Assembly (NCBI GenBank): GCA_025453925.1
Contig: JALOPK010000017.1
Coordinates: 1-20,486, forward strand
Direction: 5' to 3'
DNA length: 20,486 nucleotides
Source of the DNA: Candidatus Eiseniibacteriota bacterium
GTDB lineage: Bacteria > JAFGKV01
Part shown: one piece after another, positions 1-8,127 of the stretch
Layout: every line of letters begins with the position of its first letter
Numbering within the stretch: position 1 is the first letter of the stretch
Notes under the pieces: generated by a model
Told to the model about the DNA's origin: nothing
Database searches by the model: none
What the model saw: the letters and a program-made list of their open reading frames with translations, nothing else
Program-made: the position numbers and the translations under genes

Positions 1-106
1 GACACTCTGGGCTTGTGGGGAGTCTGCGTGTCTGCGTCCGTGGTGTGACACGCCATCTCCTCGCCCAGCGGGAGAGGATGAAGGTGAGGGGACACCACGC
101 GCGGGG

Positions 107-141
107 CTATCGGCTGTCGGCTATCGGCTATCGGCTATCGG
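107..141. repeat. Heptamer tandem array, 5 copies of ctatcgg
   Basis: Five consecutive 7-bp units are visible: ctatcgg, ctgtcgg, ctatcgg, ctatcgg, ctatcgg. One unit has a single substitution. A further degenerate copy (ccatcgg) follows at about 158-164. The array is non-coding and resembles in kind, though not in sequence, the short tandemly repeated heptanucleotide elements known from filamentous cyanobacteria. Confidence 0.9.
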
Positions 142-195
142 GCTCTCTGCTCTCAGCCATCGGCCCCAGAGACCACGCTCGCCCCCTCAACCCCG

Positions 196-216
196 CCTTC
201 TCCCGCGGGGAGAAGG
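196..216. repeat. GC-rich palindrome of REP-like type
   Basis: ccttctccc (196-204) pairs perfectly with gggagaagg (208-216) around a 3-nt loop. It lies in a 'cccctcaacccc...' context that resembles the interspersed 'cctctcccgcggggagagg' elements common between genes in many high-GC Gram-negative genomes. A terminator role is possible but there is no T-tract on either side. Confidence 0.6.
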
Positions 217-657
217 GGTATCCTCTCCGCCGAATCCTCTGTTCGCACTCGTGTTGCCCTGCGCATTCATGGCCGTTCGCGAATGGACGGCGCATTCCGG
301 CAGAGGGCACAACCGTCTGCTGCCACCGCATCTCACCCCCACAGTGTCAAGTGTGTCACGGATCCCCATGCCCGCGCATGGACACCATGGATGAAGTGAC
401 CAGATGCCGCGCGGGACGCGTGCCCGCAACCGCGCACGCAACTCGGACCCACCCATTGTGACCAGCGCGGCGCCGATCGCACTCCCTCCCGGCGTGCCCG
501 CTCGTTTCGACCGCCTCGACTCCGGCGGCAGTAACGGCGCGCACGTCCGGCCGTTGTTCATGCGTGGAGGGGTGACAACCCAAACCGCGTCAGGATCGCC
601 TCCAGCCACGCGTGGGGTGGTGGGGGTGGGCCTGCGAATTCGGAAGGAGTGAACCGA

Positions 658-1941
658 ATGTACTGTGGCGTCTCACCATGCTTTCGGCATACTGCCATGG
701 CCTTGGCAGTGTGCGCCTCCGCACTCATCCTTGCCGGCACAGAGTCAGCGGCCGCGCTGGCGTTTGCCGGGGAACCTCCGACTACGGATGACGTGCCGCA
801 CATCAGGAATGGATCGACACCCGCCAAGGGCTCCCGCACCGTACACCTTCAAGAACTCTGGCGGGCAGGCGGCGACGATGATGAAATGGTCTTCGGAAGT
901 GTCGCAGGCGCAACGCAGGATCGGGCCGGAAACGTCTACCTCCTCGATGCGCAACTCTCCCAGGTACAGGTCTACAGCTTCTCGGGGGAGCACCGGAAGA
1001 CGCTGAGCCGCGAGGGTGAAGGCCCCGGGGAAATCCGTCGCCCCGATGGTCTGCTGTTCATGCCGGACAGCAGTCTGGGCGCCGTCCACTTCATGACTGG
1101 CTCGGTCGTGTGCTTCGACCGGGCGGGAGTGCCGGGCCGAACCATCACGTTCGGGGGCGAACGCACCAGAGGCGGAATGCACAGCCTCCGGAGTCTCACC
1201 AACCGCGGCGGCATTCTCGTTGGGTGCGCAGGACAGATGCAGGTCGATGACGGCGGAAGGGCGCGCCGCACCGAGTATCTCGCCAGTTTCACTCCGGAAG
1301 GCAAGGAGCTTGTGCGCTATATCGAGAAGACCACTGAGAACATCCTCGGTGCTCGACACCAGTTCAACGAGAAGGCCTCCTACTTCCCCAGCAGGGGCGG
1401 CTGGGCGGTCGGCCCCGACGGCACGGTGTACGTGGCGCCCGTGCGGGACAGGTACGAAATCCACGCATTCGACCCTGAGGGGAGACTTCTCCGTGTCATC
1501 GAACGGGAGTTCACGCCGAGAAAAAGGACCCGGGAGGAGAAGGATCGTGTCGTCGAGGGAGTCGTCATGATCATCAACGGCGAGCGGGTCAAGCCCGAGG
1601 CCACCGTCGAGGACTCCCCACCCTGCATCCTCGACCTCTGGGTGGACGACCACGGCATGCTGTACGTGGAGCACGCCAACTCGGCCGCAGGTCGGCCGGA
1701 GGGCATCATGTACACGCTGGATGTCTTTGATCCACAGGGCAGATACGTCGCGCAGGCAGCCATCGCGTGCGAGGGAGACCCCTCGGACGACGAGTTGTTC
1801 TACCTGGGCGGTGACACTATGGCACTCTCCCGCGGCCGCCGCTCGTCATGGCTCGGGATGTTCGGGGGATCGGGAAGCCATGATGAGGGCTCGCCCTCAT
1901 CCGAGGTGGTCTGCTATCGAATGCCCCACGTGGCGTGGTGA
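658..1941 (+). CDS. Exported six-bladed beta-propeller protein
   Basis: A 427-residue secreted protein. Residues 11-37 form a hydrophobic signal peptide ending in ALAFA, with cleavage predicted near residue 37. The mature part shows the repeat logic of six-bladed beta-propellers (NHL-like, PF17170 type): a 'DRAGNVYLLD' blade motif, then the diagnostic GEGEGPGEIRRPDG-like turn, then further 'GPDGTVYVA' and 'DDHGMLYVE' blade motifs. The start is the ATG at 658, because aaggag at 644-649 sits 8 nt upstream of it; the GTG at 649 overlaps that site. Members of this family are common in environmental bacteria and usually have no known substrate; a periplasmic or surface binding role is likely. It stands alone, with non-coding spacers on both sides, so no pathway can be read from its neighbours. 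Confidence 0.85.
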   Translation: MYCGVSPCFRHTAMALAVCASALILAGTESAAALAFAGEPPTTDDVPHIRNGSTPAKGSRTVHLQELWRAGGDDDEMVFGSVAGATQDRAGNVYLLDAQLSQVQVYSFSGEHRKTLSREGEGPGEIRRPDGLLFMPDSSLGAVHFMTGSVVCFDRAGVPGRTITFGGERTRGGMHSLRSLTNRGGILVGCAGQMQVDDGGRARRTEYLASFTPEGKELVRYIEKTTENILGARHQFNEKASYFPSRGGWAVGPDGTVYVAPVRDRYEIHAFDPEGRLLRVIEREFTPRKRTREEKDRVVEGVVMIINGERVKPEATVEDSPPCILDLWVDDHGMLYVEHANSAAGRPEGIMYTLDVFDPQGRYVAQAAIACEGDPSDDELFYLGGDTMALSRGRRSSWLGMFGGSGSHDEGSPSSEVVCYRMPHVAW

Positions 1942-2638
1942 TCGCACGAGAGACGGCTGTCGGCATCTGATGGGGTGAGGGCGGTTCGGCGGCCCTGACG
2001 GAGTGTGGCCCTCCGACGGGGAACAAGGGTCGCGTCGTTGGAGGCACGCGCTTCCTCGCACCCGAGGTATCCGCGTTGCCATGACGGGGCTGCCGCCACG
2101 CCGTTCCGCGGCGTCGGACGGCGGGTAACGCCCAACGTGGTGTACGCTCCCGGGGACCATGGGTGAGCGATACGAGGCAGCCGCTTCCCCTGGGCGCAGC
2201 CCGGAGACTTGCGCAGCCGCCCCTCGGCTCCAGGTTGATGGGTGTTGCGCGCACATCACCTCGATTCCCGGCATGGACCACAGGAGGCCGAACGCTCGTG
2301 TTCGTGATCGCCAGTGCGTATGCGAACGACACACGCCCTCTGCACGCGAGACCGCCACATCCCCCGCGCGGCCCGCGCCGAGATCTCCGCGCCGGTCGCG
2401 GACCGCGGGCGAGACGGCGGCCCGAGGTCGCGGGTCCTCGTGGCGACATGGCGCCGGGCCACCGAGTGGGCGCTCTGCCGGTGGTCGGAGTCTCGGGCGG
2501 CAGCCCCGCAACGGTTTTGTGTAACCGCATGACCCCGTCACCCCACTATCCAAGTGTATGCGCCTGAGCACGGCCACGATGAGCAGAGACCGAACCCGGG
2601 CGGATGAAACTGCTTTCCATGATGTGGAGCGTCTCACA
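1942..2638. other. Spacer with no gene seen
   Basis: Nearly 700 bases without a credible gene. The open frames (for example plus strand 2159-2567) are Arg/Pro/Ala-rich, overlap on both strands and lack ribosome binding sites. A GC-rich hairpin (acgccg 2098-2103 pairing with cggcgt 2109-2114, with an additional outer ccgcc/ggcgg arm) lies about 155 nt after the beta-propeller stop; it has no T-tract, so calling it a terminator would be weak. The promoter of the sigma-factor operon should lie near the right end, but I cannot identify convincing -35/-10 boxes. Confidence 0.6.
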
Positions 2639-3265
2639 ATGACTTCTGCCGCCCTTGCGTTGGACGGTCGGGCAGCCGGCGTCTCCTCGCACGCCACCGG
2701 GGAGCCCGTCGTCCTCACGCTTGATCCCGACCGGGCCGACATCGAGGCATGCCTTCGGGGCGAAGGATCTGCCTACGCCCGCATCGTGCGCCGCCACGAG
2801 GGGGACATCGCCCGCCAGCTCTGGCGTTTCACAAGGGACCGCGACGAGCTGGAGGACATGGTCCAAGACGTGTTCATCGAGGCATACCGCGGGCTCCGAT
2901 CATTCCGATCCCGGGCGCCTTTCCTCCACTGGCTGCGGCGCATCGCGACCAGAACAGGCTATCGGTATTGGAGGCAGCGGGAGCGAGACAGGGCTGCCCG
3001 CGACAGGGCTGCCCCGGACAGCTTCCCGACCCCCGAGGATCAGGAGCCCTCGGAGGCGGCCGAGTACCTCTTTCGCGTGTTCCAGTGCCTGCCGGTGGAT
3101 GACCGGCTGGTACTGACGCTGCTGTACTTCGAACGATGCTCCACGGAGGAAATCGCCGCCCGCATCGGGTGGAGCCGGGCCCTGGTCAAGGTTCGCGCCT
3201 TCCGGGCCCGGAAGAAGCTCCGTCGCCTCATGGAGCAGGCGGGATACCGGGAGGTCACACCATGA
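2639..3265 (+). CDS. ECF-type RNA polymerase sigma factor
   Basis: A 208-residue sigma-70 family protein of extracytoplasmic-function architecture. Sigma region 2 occupies about residues 33-118, with the core-binding/-10 recognition helix around DELEDMVQDVFIEAYRGL (69-86). Sigma region 4 occupies about 147-200, with a helix-turn-helix near 169-188 (STEEIAARIGWSRALVKVRA). There is no region 3. The start at 2639 is chosen because ggag (2626-2629) lies 9 nt upstream; earlier in-frame ATGs at 2558 and 2579 have no such site. Its stop overlaps the next start as ATGA. The downstream one-TM protein and CnrX/CpxP-like protein suggest that it is held inactive at the membrane and released by an envelope signal. 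Target promoters are unknown; the adjacent efflux genes are the obvious candidates (inference). Confidence 0.93.
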   Translation: MTSAALALDGRAAGVSSHATGEPVVLTLDPDRADIEACLRGEGSAYARIVRRHEGDIARQLWRFTRDRDELEDMVQDVFIEAYRGLRSFRSRAPFLHWLRRIATRTGYRYWRQRERDRAARDRAAPDSFPTPEDQEPSEAAEYLFRVFQCLPVDDRLVLTLLYFERCSTEEIAARIGWSRALVKVRAFRARKKLRRLMEQAGYREVTP

Positions 3266-3519
3266 AGGATCACCTCACCTATGTCACGAGAATGGCGGAG
3301 AGGGCGCGTCTGGAACCGGTTCCTGACGTGCATGCCGCCACCGCGGTGATGGCCAGGCTCAGAAGCGAAGTTCGTCAGAACGATCTCGTGCTCGCGTGGA
3401 TGGCTGCCGCCTCGGCCGCTCTGGCGGCCGGCGTTTCTGCCTACTCCCTGACCATCCTGCGCGCGCTCAGTGATCCGTTGGCTACTCTCTTCCAGATGTC
3501 AGCGACGCTCATTCCATAG
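3262..3519 (+). CDS. Small one-TM protein, putative anti-sigma factor
   Basis: An 85-residue protein whose ATG overlaps the sigma-factor stop codon by 4 nt, with a gggaggt ribosome binding site just upstream, so the two are translationally coupled. Residues 1-41 are charged and presumably cytoplasmic. Residues 42-65 form one hydrophobic segment (LVLAWMAAASAALAAGVSAY). A short tail follows. No zinc-binding HxxxCxxC anti-sigma motif is visible. Position, size and topology match small anti-sigma proteins such as CnrY or NccY, which bind their ECF sigma through a short N-terminal cytoplasmic stretch. I do not recognise the sequence itself, so the anti-sigma role is inference from context. Confidence 0.75.
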   Translation: MKDHLTYVTRMAERARLEPVPDVHAATAVMARLRSEVRQNDLVLAWMAAASAALAAGVSAYSLTILRALSDPLATLFQMSATLIP

Positions 3520-3527
3520 AGGCAGAT

Positions 3528-4028
3528 ATGCTACCTGATGACACACGAGACCCCAAGGACCGGCCCCCGGGCAGATCCCGGTCGCGGATGATGCTGCTGG
3601 GATCAGCGATTCTCCTGTGCGGCATGATAATCGGTGCGGGCTTGATGGCGACGGTGCTCTGGGAGCGATTTCAGCACTCGGTGCGCGATCCCAAGAGAAT
3701 GCCGGAACGCATTGTCGACGACATGCGCGACGGGCTCGGGTTGAGCAATGACCAGGCAGACCGGATCAGGGCGATCATCGCCCGCCATCGTGACGAGTTC
3801 GAGGCCATTCGGATGGAGATGGAACCCAGGATACAGGCCCACATGGATCAGGTCGGTGCGGAGATCCAACAGGTGCTTACCGTGCAGCAGCGCGAGGAAT
3901 GGGAACGCCGTTTCGCGCGGGAACGCCACCGTTGGTCAAGGCCGCCGGCGGCATGGGACCGGCATCACGGGCCGCGGGACGGCCAGGGGCCTCCCCCTCC
4001 CGAGCCCTTCCCCGAGGGTGGCGGATAG
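3528..4028 (+). CDS. Spy/CpxP/CnrX-like periplasmic sensor protein
   Basis: A 166-residue membrane-anchored protein. Residues 21-45 form an N-terminal membrane segment. The rest is predicted to be a helical periplasmic domain with two landmarks of the Spy/CpxP/metal-resistance superfamily: LGLSNDQADRIRAI (70-83) and LTVQQREEWERR (117-128), the second matching the LTxxQ signature. The tail (135-166) is Pro/Gly-rich with histidines at 146-147. Other histidines at 50, 87, 105 and 134 could bind metal, as in CnrX, but I cannot show equivalence. A ribosome binding site (agagg) lies 5 nt upstream and the gap to the previous stop is 8 nt. The alternatives are a periplasmic chaperone or a metal/envelope-stress sensor; the gene order favours a sensor. 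Confidence 0.8.
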   Translation: MLPDDTRDPKDRPPGRSRSRMMLLGSAILLCGMIIGAGLMATVLWERFQHSVRDPKRMPERIVDDMRDGLGLSNDQADRIRAIIARHRDEFEAIRMEMEPRIQAHMDQVGAEIQQVLTVQQREEWERRFARERHRWSRPPAAWDRHHGPRDGQGPPPPEPFPEGGG

Positions 4029-4219
4029 CCCGTTTTGTCGGGGTTGAGAGTCCAATGGGCGGTAGCCACGTCGCGGTGCGGCGTGCATGTCCCTGTGCCG
4101 AGCACCGGGCTTACAGATCGCGGTACCGTATCTCAGTCGGATGATCGATGTACTCTCAAGCAACTGGCGTGCAATTACGGATTCCTTGATGGCGTCCGAT
4201 CCCATGAAGGAGGAAGAGG

Positions 4220-5203
4220 GTGATTCGTCGTCGTGCAGTTTTCGCAGCTCTGGTCGCTTTGGTGGGTGCCCTGGGGTGCGGTGAGGAGCCGCTGGTGAGC
4301 CATTGGGCCGATCTCAGGCCGGTCATTGACGGCGACGGGGCCGAGTGGCCGATCTCGTACATGGCGTACGTCGATGAGACGCGCGGCGTCATCGGCGTCA
4401 CCAATGATGATTCGACCGCCTACCTGCTCTTCCGTTTCCGTGACCAGAAGACGGCGCGGAAAGCCATGGTCGGAGGCGTGACGGCGTGGTGGTCTCCACG
4501 CGGGAGCAAAGACCGGGAGATAGGCATCCGATTCGCGCCGGTCGTCCTGCTGCGAGACATCCTGTCCGGCCAGCCGGCGGCAGGCGGGGAATGGGAAGGG
4601 CGGCCAGACTCCAGTCAGAGTCCGCACCAGCCGCCTCCGGACGGAGGACCCGGTGGGACCACGGGTTCGGAGTCCGAAAGGGGAGACGGGTGGGCGCCGC
4701 CAGGCCGCGGATTCGGCCGATCTGACTGGCCGACTCCCGCAGAAGGCGTGCTGCACCCCGATGTCAGACTCGTGACCGCGAAGGACCCGATAGGCACCGA
4801 CGAGTGGAGCGACCAGCGTCTGCGCGCGCAGTCCGGCTACAGGAAGGGCACGTATACCTACGAGCTCGCCCTCCCCTTGGGCGCGGGTTCCGAGATCGGC
4901 ACGATGGCCGGGGAAGATGGCAAGATCCGCTTTGCCGTGAGTCTGGGGGGCGTGCCGGAGGATGACAAGGATCTGCTGAATGCGCGCGGGCAAGGTCCCG
5001 GGAGGCGCCCGGATTCCGGCGAGGAAGGGTCAGATGAAGGCCGTGATGGCGGCGCCGGAGGGCCCGCAGGGATGAGTGGCGGGGGCGGAGGCAGGGGACC
5101 AGGTGGCCGGGGTCCGGGGGCGATGATGCTCAACCCCCTCGCGGAACTCAAGGAGACGGTCGACGTGTCGTTCGTCATCACGCTCGCCGAACGCGCGCAG
5201 TGA
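4220..5203 (+). CDS. Lipoprotein with CBM9/DOMON-like domain
   Basis: A 327-residue protein. The GTG start at 4220 has a strong aaggagg 6 nt upstream. The N-terminus is a lipoprotein signal ending GALGC, with Cys20 as the lipidated residue. Residues 36-44 (IDGDGAEWP) followed by a beta-rich stretch and, later, YTYELALPL (212-220) are the hallmarks of the CBM9/DOMON-like beta-sandwich found in carbohydrate-binding module 9 and haem-binding DOMON proteins. Two long low-complexity Gly/Pro/Ser/Asp segments (about 121-170 and 255-301) interrupt the fold. It lies between the sensor triad and the TolC gene. I infer an envelope-anchored accessory protein of the efflux locus; ligand and location in the inner or outer membrane are unknown. 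Confidence 0.75.
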   Translation: MIRRRAVFAALVALVGALGCGEEPLVSHWADLRPVIDGDGAEWPISYMAYVDETRGVIGVTNDDSTAYLLFRFRDQKTARKAMVGGVTAWWSPRGSKDREIGIRFAPVVLLRDILSGQPAAGGEWEGRPDSSQSPHQPPPDGGPGGTTGSESERGDGWAPPGRGFGRSDWPTPAEGVLHPDVRLVTAKDPIGTDEWSDQRLRAQSGYRKGTYTYELALPLGAGSEIGTMAGEDGKIRFAVSLGGVPEDDKDLLNARGQGPGRRPDSGEEGSDEGRDGGAGGPAGMSGGGGGRGPGGRGPGAMMLNPLAELKETVDVSFVITLAERAQ

Positions 5204-5346
5204 GCGCTGTCGGTCAACAAGGTTGTAGTTCAATGCCTCACGCGCAGAACCGTCTGTCTCCGTGTCGCAGGGCGACCTGCGCGTGGGGCATGAGTCGCCG
5301 GGCCGCGGATCGCTTCGGAGCGGCGTGGCACGATGGAGGTGAGGCA

Positions 5347-6774
5347 ATGGTTCGACGTGCCACCACCAGGCACGGGACAGCGCGCTCAATGCGCTCGACG
5401 AGACCCCCGCGCCGCGCAGAGTCGATTCCAGGGAGGAGCGGGGCCTTCCGGCCGGTGCGGCACATTGTGGTTTTGGCGGCGTTTCTCTGCGCCGGGAGCC
5501 AATTCGCCCATGCGGATGCCGTGACGCCGCCCGACACGCTCAGGCTCTCCATGGAGGAGGCGCTCACCCTTGCCCTTGCCCGCAACGTCAGCACTCTCAC
5601 CGCCAGGGAGGCCGTGATCGGCCAGGCGGCTGCCCGCAACGAGGCTCGGGCGGTTTTTCTGCCAACGCTGAGCGCGTCGGGATCCTACTCGGATACCTGG
5701 GGAGAGGAGGACGGAGGCCTTCCGGATGGTGGAGACGCGGCGCTGGGGGCGAGCATCACCGGATCATTGACCTTATGGAACGGAGGGGGCCGGATGGCGG
5801 ATCTCGCCCGGCAGACTGCGGCCTTGCACCGGGCTGAGGCATCGCTCCGGCAGGCGCAGCAGAGTGCACTCCGTTCAACAATCGACGCATACCTGACCTT
5901 GGTTGAGTCCCTGCATTCCCTTGACATCGCCGAACAGTCGTTGAGCCTCGCCATGGCCACGAGCGAACAGACCACCGGGCTGCTCAACGCCGGGAGAGCC
6001 ACCGTCAGCGACGTACTCCGGGCGGATGTGACCGTTGCGCAGCAGCGAACTGCCCTTGTCCGCTCCCGCAATGACGTGACCACGGCCCGGCGGGTGTTAT
6101 CGGATCTTCTGGGCGGCCCATTCGTCGTCGTTGTTCCGGTGGAGCCGGAGTTCGAGCCTTCACTACTCTTGGCCACACCCCTCCCGGAAGGGGTCGAGGA
6201 ATCAAGCCCCTCCGTGGCCATTGCCGAGGCGTCGGTGACGCAGGCCCGGGCAACCACCCGGGGGCAGAAGTCCCGTTTCCTGCCCCGGCTGAACGCTTCT
6301 GCGACCTCCTCATGGAGTGAGCACGGCGGAGAGTTCGGCGAGCCCGATCGTCGGGGATCGTTGGCAGTGAGCTGGTCGCTCTTCGAAGGCGGAGCCCGCT
6401 GCTTCGCGCTCCAGGGGGCGCAGGCCGCCGAGCGAAGCGCGCGGTGGGATCTGCAGGACACGCGGCGCCAAGTCAAAAGCGATCTTGAACAGGCCTGGAT
6501 TGACATGCGGGCAGCCGAGGCGCAATGGGACGCCGCCATGCAGACTGTCGCGCTGGCCGAGGATTCCCACGCGCAGGAGACCGAGCTGTATACACTGGGC
6601 CGCTCGACGTCGCTTGAGGTTCTCTCAGCACTGGACACGCTCAATGAGTCCCGTCGGGAGGAAATCGCATCCCGCTATCAGATTCTGCGCGCCTATGCAC
6701 AGCTCCGTGCGGTGCGGGGCACGCTGGAGGCCACTATGTTCAAGGGCAGCAGCCTGTGCCCGGAGATGAAGTGA
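5347..6774 (+). CDS. TolC-family outer-membrane efflux protein
   Basis: A 475-residue outer-membrane factor that would form the exit duct for the efflux pump. The start at 5347 has ggagg 7 nt upstream; the longer open frame back to 5200 overlaps the previous gene. A long basic N-region precedes the signal-peptide core (IVVLAAFLCAGSQFAHA), so the export signal is unusually far from the start. The mature protein begins with the typical LSMEEALTLALARN motif and carries two similar halves of long amphipathic helices with the beta-strand motifs of the OEP family, e.g. 'SGSYSDTWG' and 'SLAVSWSLFEGG'. The stop is 1 nt before the adaptor start, consistent with co-translation. Confidence 0.93.
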   Translation: MVRRATTRHGTARSMRSTRPPRRAESIPGRSGAFRPVRHIVVLAAFLCAGSQFAHADAVTPPDTLRLSMEEALTLALARNVSTLTAREAVIGQAAARNEARAVFLPTLSASGSYSDTWGEEDGGLPDGGDAALGASITGSLTLWNGGGRMADLARQTAALHRAEASLRQAQQSALRSTIDAYLTLVESLHSLDIAEQSLSLAMATSEQTTGLLNAGRATVSDVLRADVTVAQQRTALVRSRNDVTTARRVLSDLLGGPFVVVVPVEPEFEPSLLLATPLPEGVEESSPSVAIAEASVTQARATTRGQKSRFLPRLNASATSSWSEHGGEFGEPDRRGSLAVSWSLFEGGARCFALQGAQAAERSARWDLQDTRRQVKSDLEQAWIDMRAAEAQWDAAMQTVALAEDSHAQETELYTLGRSTSLEVLSALDTLNESRREEIASRYQILRAYAQLRAVRGTLEATMFKGSSLCPEMK

Positions 6775-6775
6775 C

Positions 6776-8125
6776 ATGAATAGCCGCCCGCTCCTCAGGA
6801 GACGATGGCTGATCGGGGCCCTCGTTGTCGTTGCCGCGGTCGCGGCAGTCATCGCGAGCCGTGCCGTTCGACGGGTCAACGGCGCCCCCGAGTTCGAGTT
6901 TGCGGAAATCACACGCGGCACCCTGGAGAACATCATCTCTGGGACCGGCCAGCTCCAGGCGGTGGGAACCGTCCAGGTGGGGACGCAGGTCTCCGGTACC
7001 CTCGAAAGCGTCAGAGTCGATTTCAACGATCAGGTGCGGAAGGGGCAGGTCCTTGCCGTTCTGGACACGCTCATGCTCTCCGCGGCCGTGACCGATGCCC
7101 GGGCCGGCGTCATGCGGACCCAGGCGGAGCTCGACCGCGCGACGAGGGAGTTCGAGCGCGACGAGGATCTGTTCGCCAAGCGTTTCGTCACCGAAGCGCA
7201 GTATCAGAACTCCAAGACCTCCATGGAAACCGCCACGGCCTCATTGCTTTCGGCACATGCAAGCTACGATCGCGCGGAGGCGAACCTGCGTCACGCGGTC
7301 ATTACCTCACCCATCGACGGCAAGGTGATCCAGCGGGCAGTCGAACCGGGGCAAACCGTGGCGGCCAGCTTCTCAACGCCGACCCTTTTTCTGATCGCCG
7401 AAGACCTCTCCAGGATGGAGATCCTGGGGCTGGTGGATGAGAGCGACATCGGAACCATCAAGGTGGGCCTGCCGGTCCGTTTCACCGTCGAGGCCTATTG
7501 GGATCGCACATTCGAGGGCACGGTTCGCCAGATCAGGCTGCAGCCGCAGGTTCTGCAGAACGTGGTGACCTACACGGTGGTCATCGACGTGAACAATACG
7601 GAGGGGCTCCTGTACCCCGGGATGACCGCGACGATAGACTTCATCGCGGAGCGTGTCGAAGATGCGTTGCTGGTCGCCAGCAAAGCTCTTCAGTTTACCC
7701 CGTCCGACGACATGCTGCAGGGCTTTCGCGCGCGGATGGAAAAGATGAGAGAAGCGAGAGGGGACACGGCCGGCGGAGCGCGTGGGTTCAGGCATGGCGG
7801 AGCCTCGCCTGAGAGCGACCGGACCCGCCTCGCCGACGTGGCTCGGATGTGGTATCTCGATGAACGGGGCGACTTGTCGGTCATCATGGCACGGAAGGGA
7901 GCGACCGACGGTACGCAGACCGTGATCACACCCATGGGACTCCCCGGACTGCATCCGCAGGGTGGAGAAGGCCGGATGCGGCCCGAGGGGCGGATGACCC
8001 CACCCTTCATGGGAGCGGAGCTCAAGGAAGGACTGAAGGTGATCACGTCGGTGAAGACGGTCGAGAAGGAGAAGAAGAGCTCCAATCGCAATCCCGTCAT
8101 GCCGCCGGGCGGATTCAGGCCGTAA
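6776..8125 (+). CDS. MacA/HlyD-type periplasmic adaptor protein
   Basis: A 449-residue membrane-fusion protein linking the ABC permease to TolC. Residues 10-30 are an N-terminal membrane anchor. The biotinyl-lipoyl half motif (VGTQVSGTLESVRVDF with NDQVRKGQVLAVLD) is at about 66-96. A coiled-coil hairpin (about 100-170) carries helices such as 'YDRAEANLRHAVITSP', then the second lipoyl half with DGKVIQRAVEPGQTV. A beta-barrel and membrane-proximal domain follow, including LLYPGMTATIDF. The C-terminal part has a Gly/Arg/Met-rich insertion (about 310-350 and again near 380-410) that makes it longer than classical MacA (about 370 residues). A second catalogue name would be efflux RND-type adaptor, but the adjacent MacB-type genes identify the partner. 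Confidence 0.93.
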   Translation: MNSRPLLRRRWLIGALVVVAAVAAVIASRAVRRVNGAPEFEFAEITRGTLENIISGTGQLQAVGTVQVGTQVSGTLESVRVDFNDQVRKGQVLAVLDTLMLSAAVTDARAGVMRTQAELDRATREFERDEDLFAKRFVTEAQYQNSKTSMETATASLLSAHASYDRAEANLRHAVITSPIDGKVIQRAVEPGQTVAASFSTPTLFLIAEDLSRMEILGLVDESDIGTIKVGLPVRFTVEAYWDRTFEGTVRQIRLQPQVLQNVVTYTVVIDVNNTEGLLYPGMTATIDFIAERVEDALLVASKALQFTPSDDMLQGFRARMEKMREARGDTAGGARGFRHGGASPESDRTRLADVARMWYLDERGDLSVIMARKGATDGTQTVITPMGLPGLHPQGGEGRMRPEGRMTPPFMGAELKEGLKVITSVKTVEKEKKSSNRNPVMPPGGFRP

Positions 8126-8127
8126 TC

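Larger units (their letters stand above)
1..657. other. Non-coding spacer with short-repeat mosaic
   Basis: I find no convincing gene here. Open frames exist on both strands but they overlap one another, have no ribosome binding site and read as Arg/Pro/Ser-rich shadow translation. The first 220 bases carry an 8-bp unit repeated twice (22-37), a block of the 'cagcgggagagg...gtgaggg' intergenic-repeat type (about 58-90), a five-copy heptamer array (107-141) and a GC-rich hairpin with a 9-bp stem (196-216). From about 250 to 640 I see nothing recognisable, although a promoter for the downstream beta-propeller gene must lie here or further upstream. Confidence 0.7.

Noticed and set aside
107-141. 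CRISPR array
   Set aside because: The 7-bp units are contiguous with no spacers; no cas gene is present.
745-1674. A 309-codon open frame on the minus strand
   Set aside because: It lies opposite the beta-propeller gene, has no family motif or ribosome binding site, and reflects the third-position GC pattern of the true gene.
2159-2567. Overlapping plus-strand open frames in the spacer
   Set aside because: Two frames are open together, both Arg/Pro-rich, without a ribosome binding site; typical of GC-rich non-coding DNA.
4029-4219. Small gene between the CnrX-like protein and the lipoprotein
   Set aside because: The short frames have no ribosome binding site and no similarity to known families; treated as an untranslated spacer.
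4175-4993. A 272-codon open frame on the minus strand
   Set aside because: It is opposite the lipoprotein gene, which has a signal peptide, lipobox and strong ribosome binding site; the minus-strand product has none of these.
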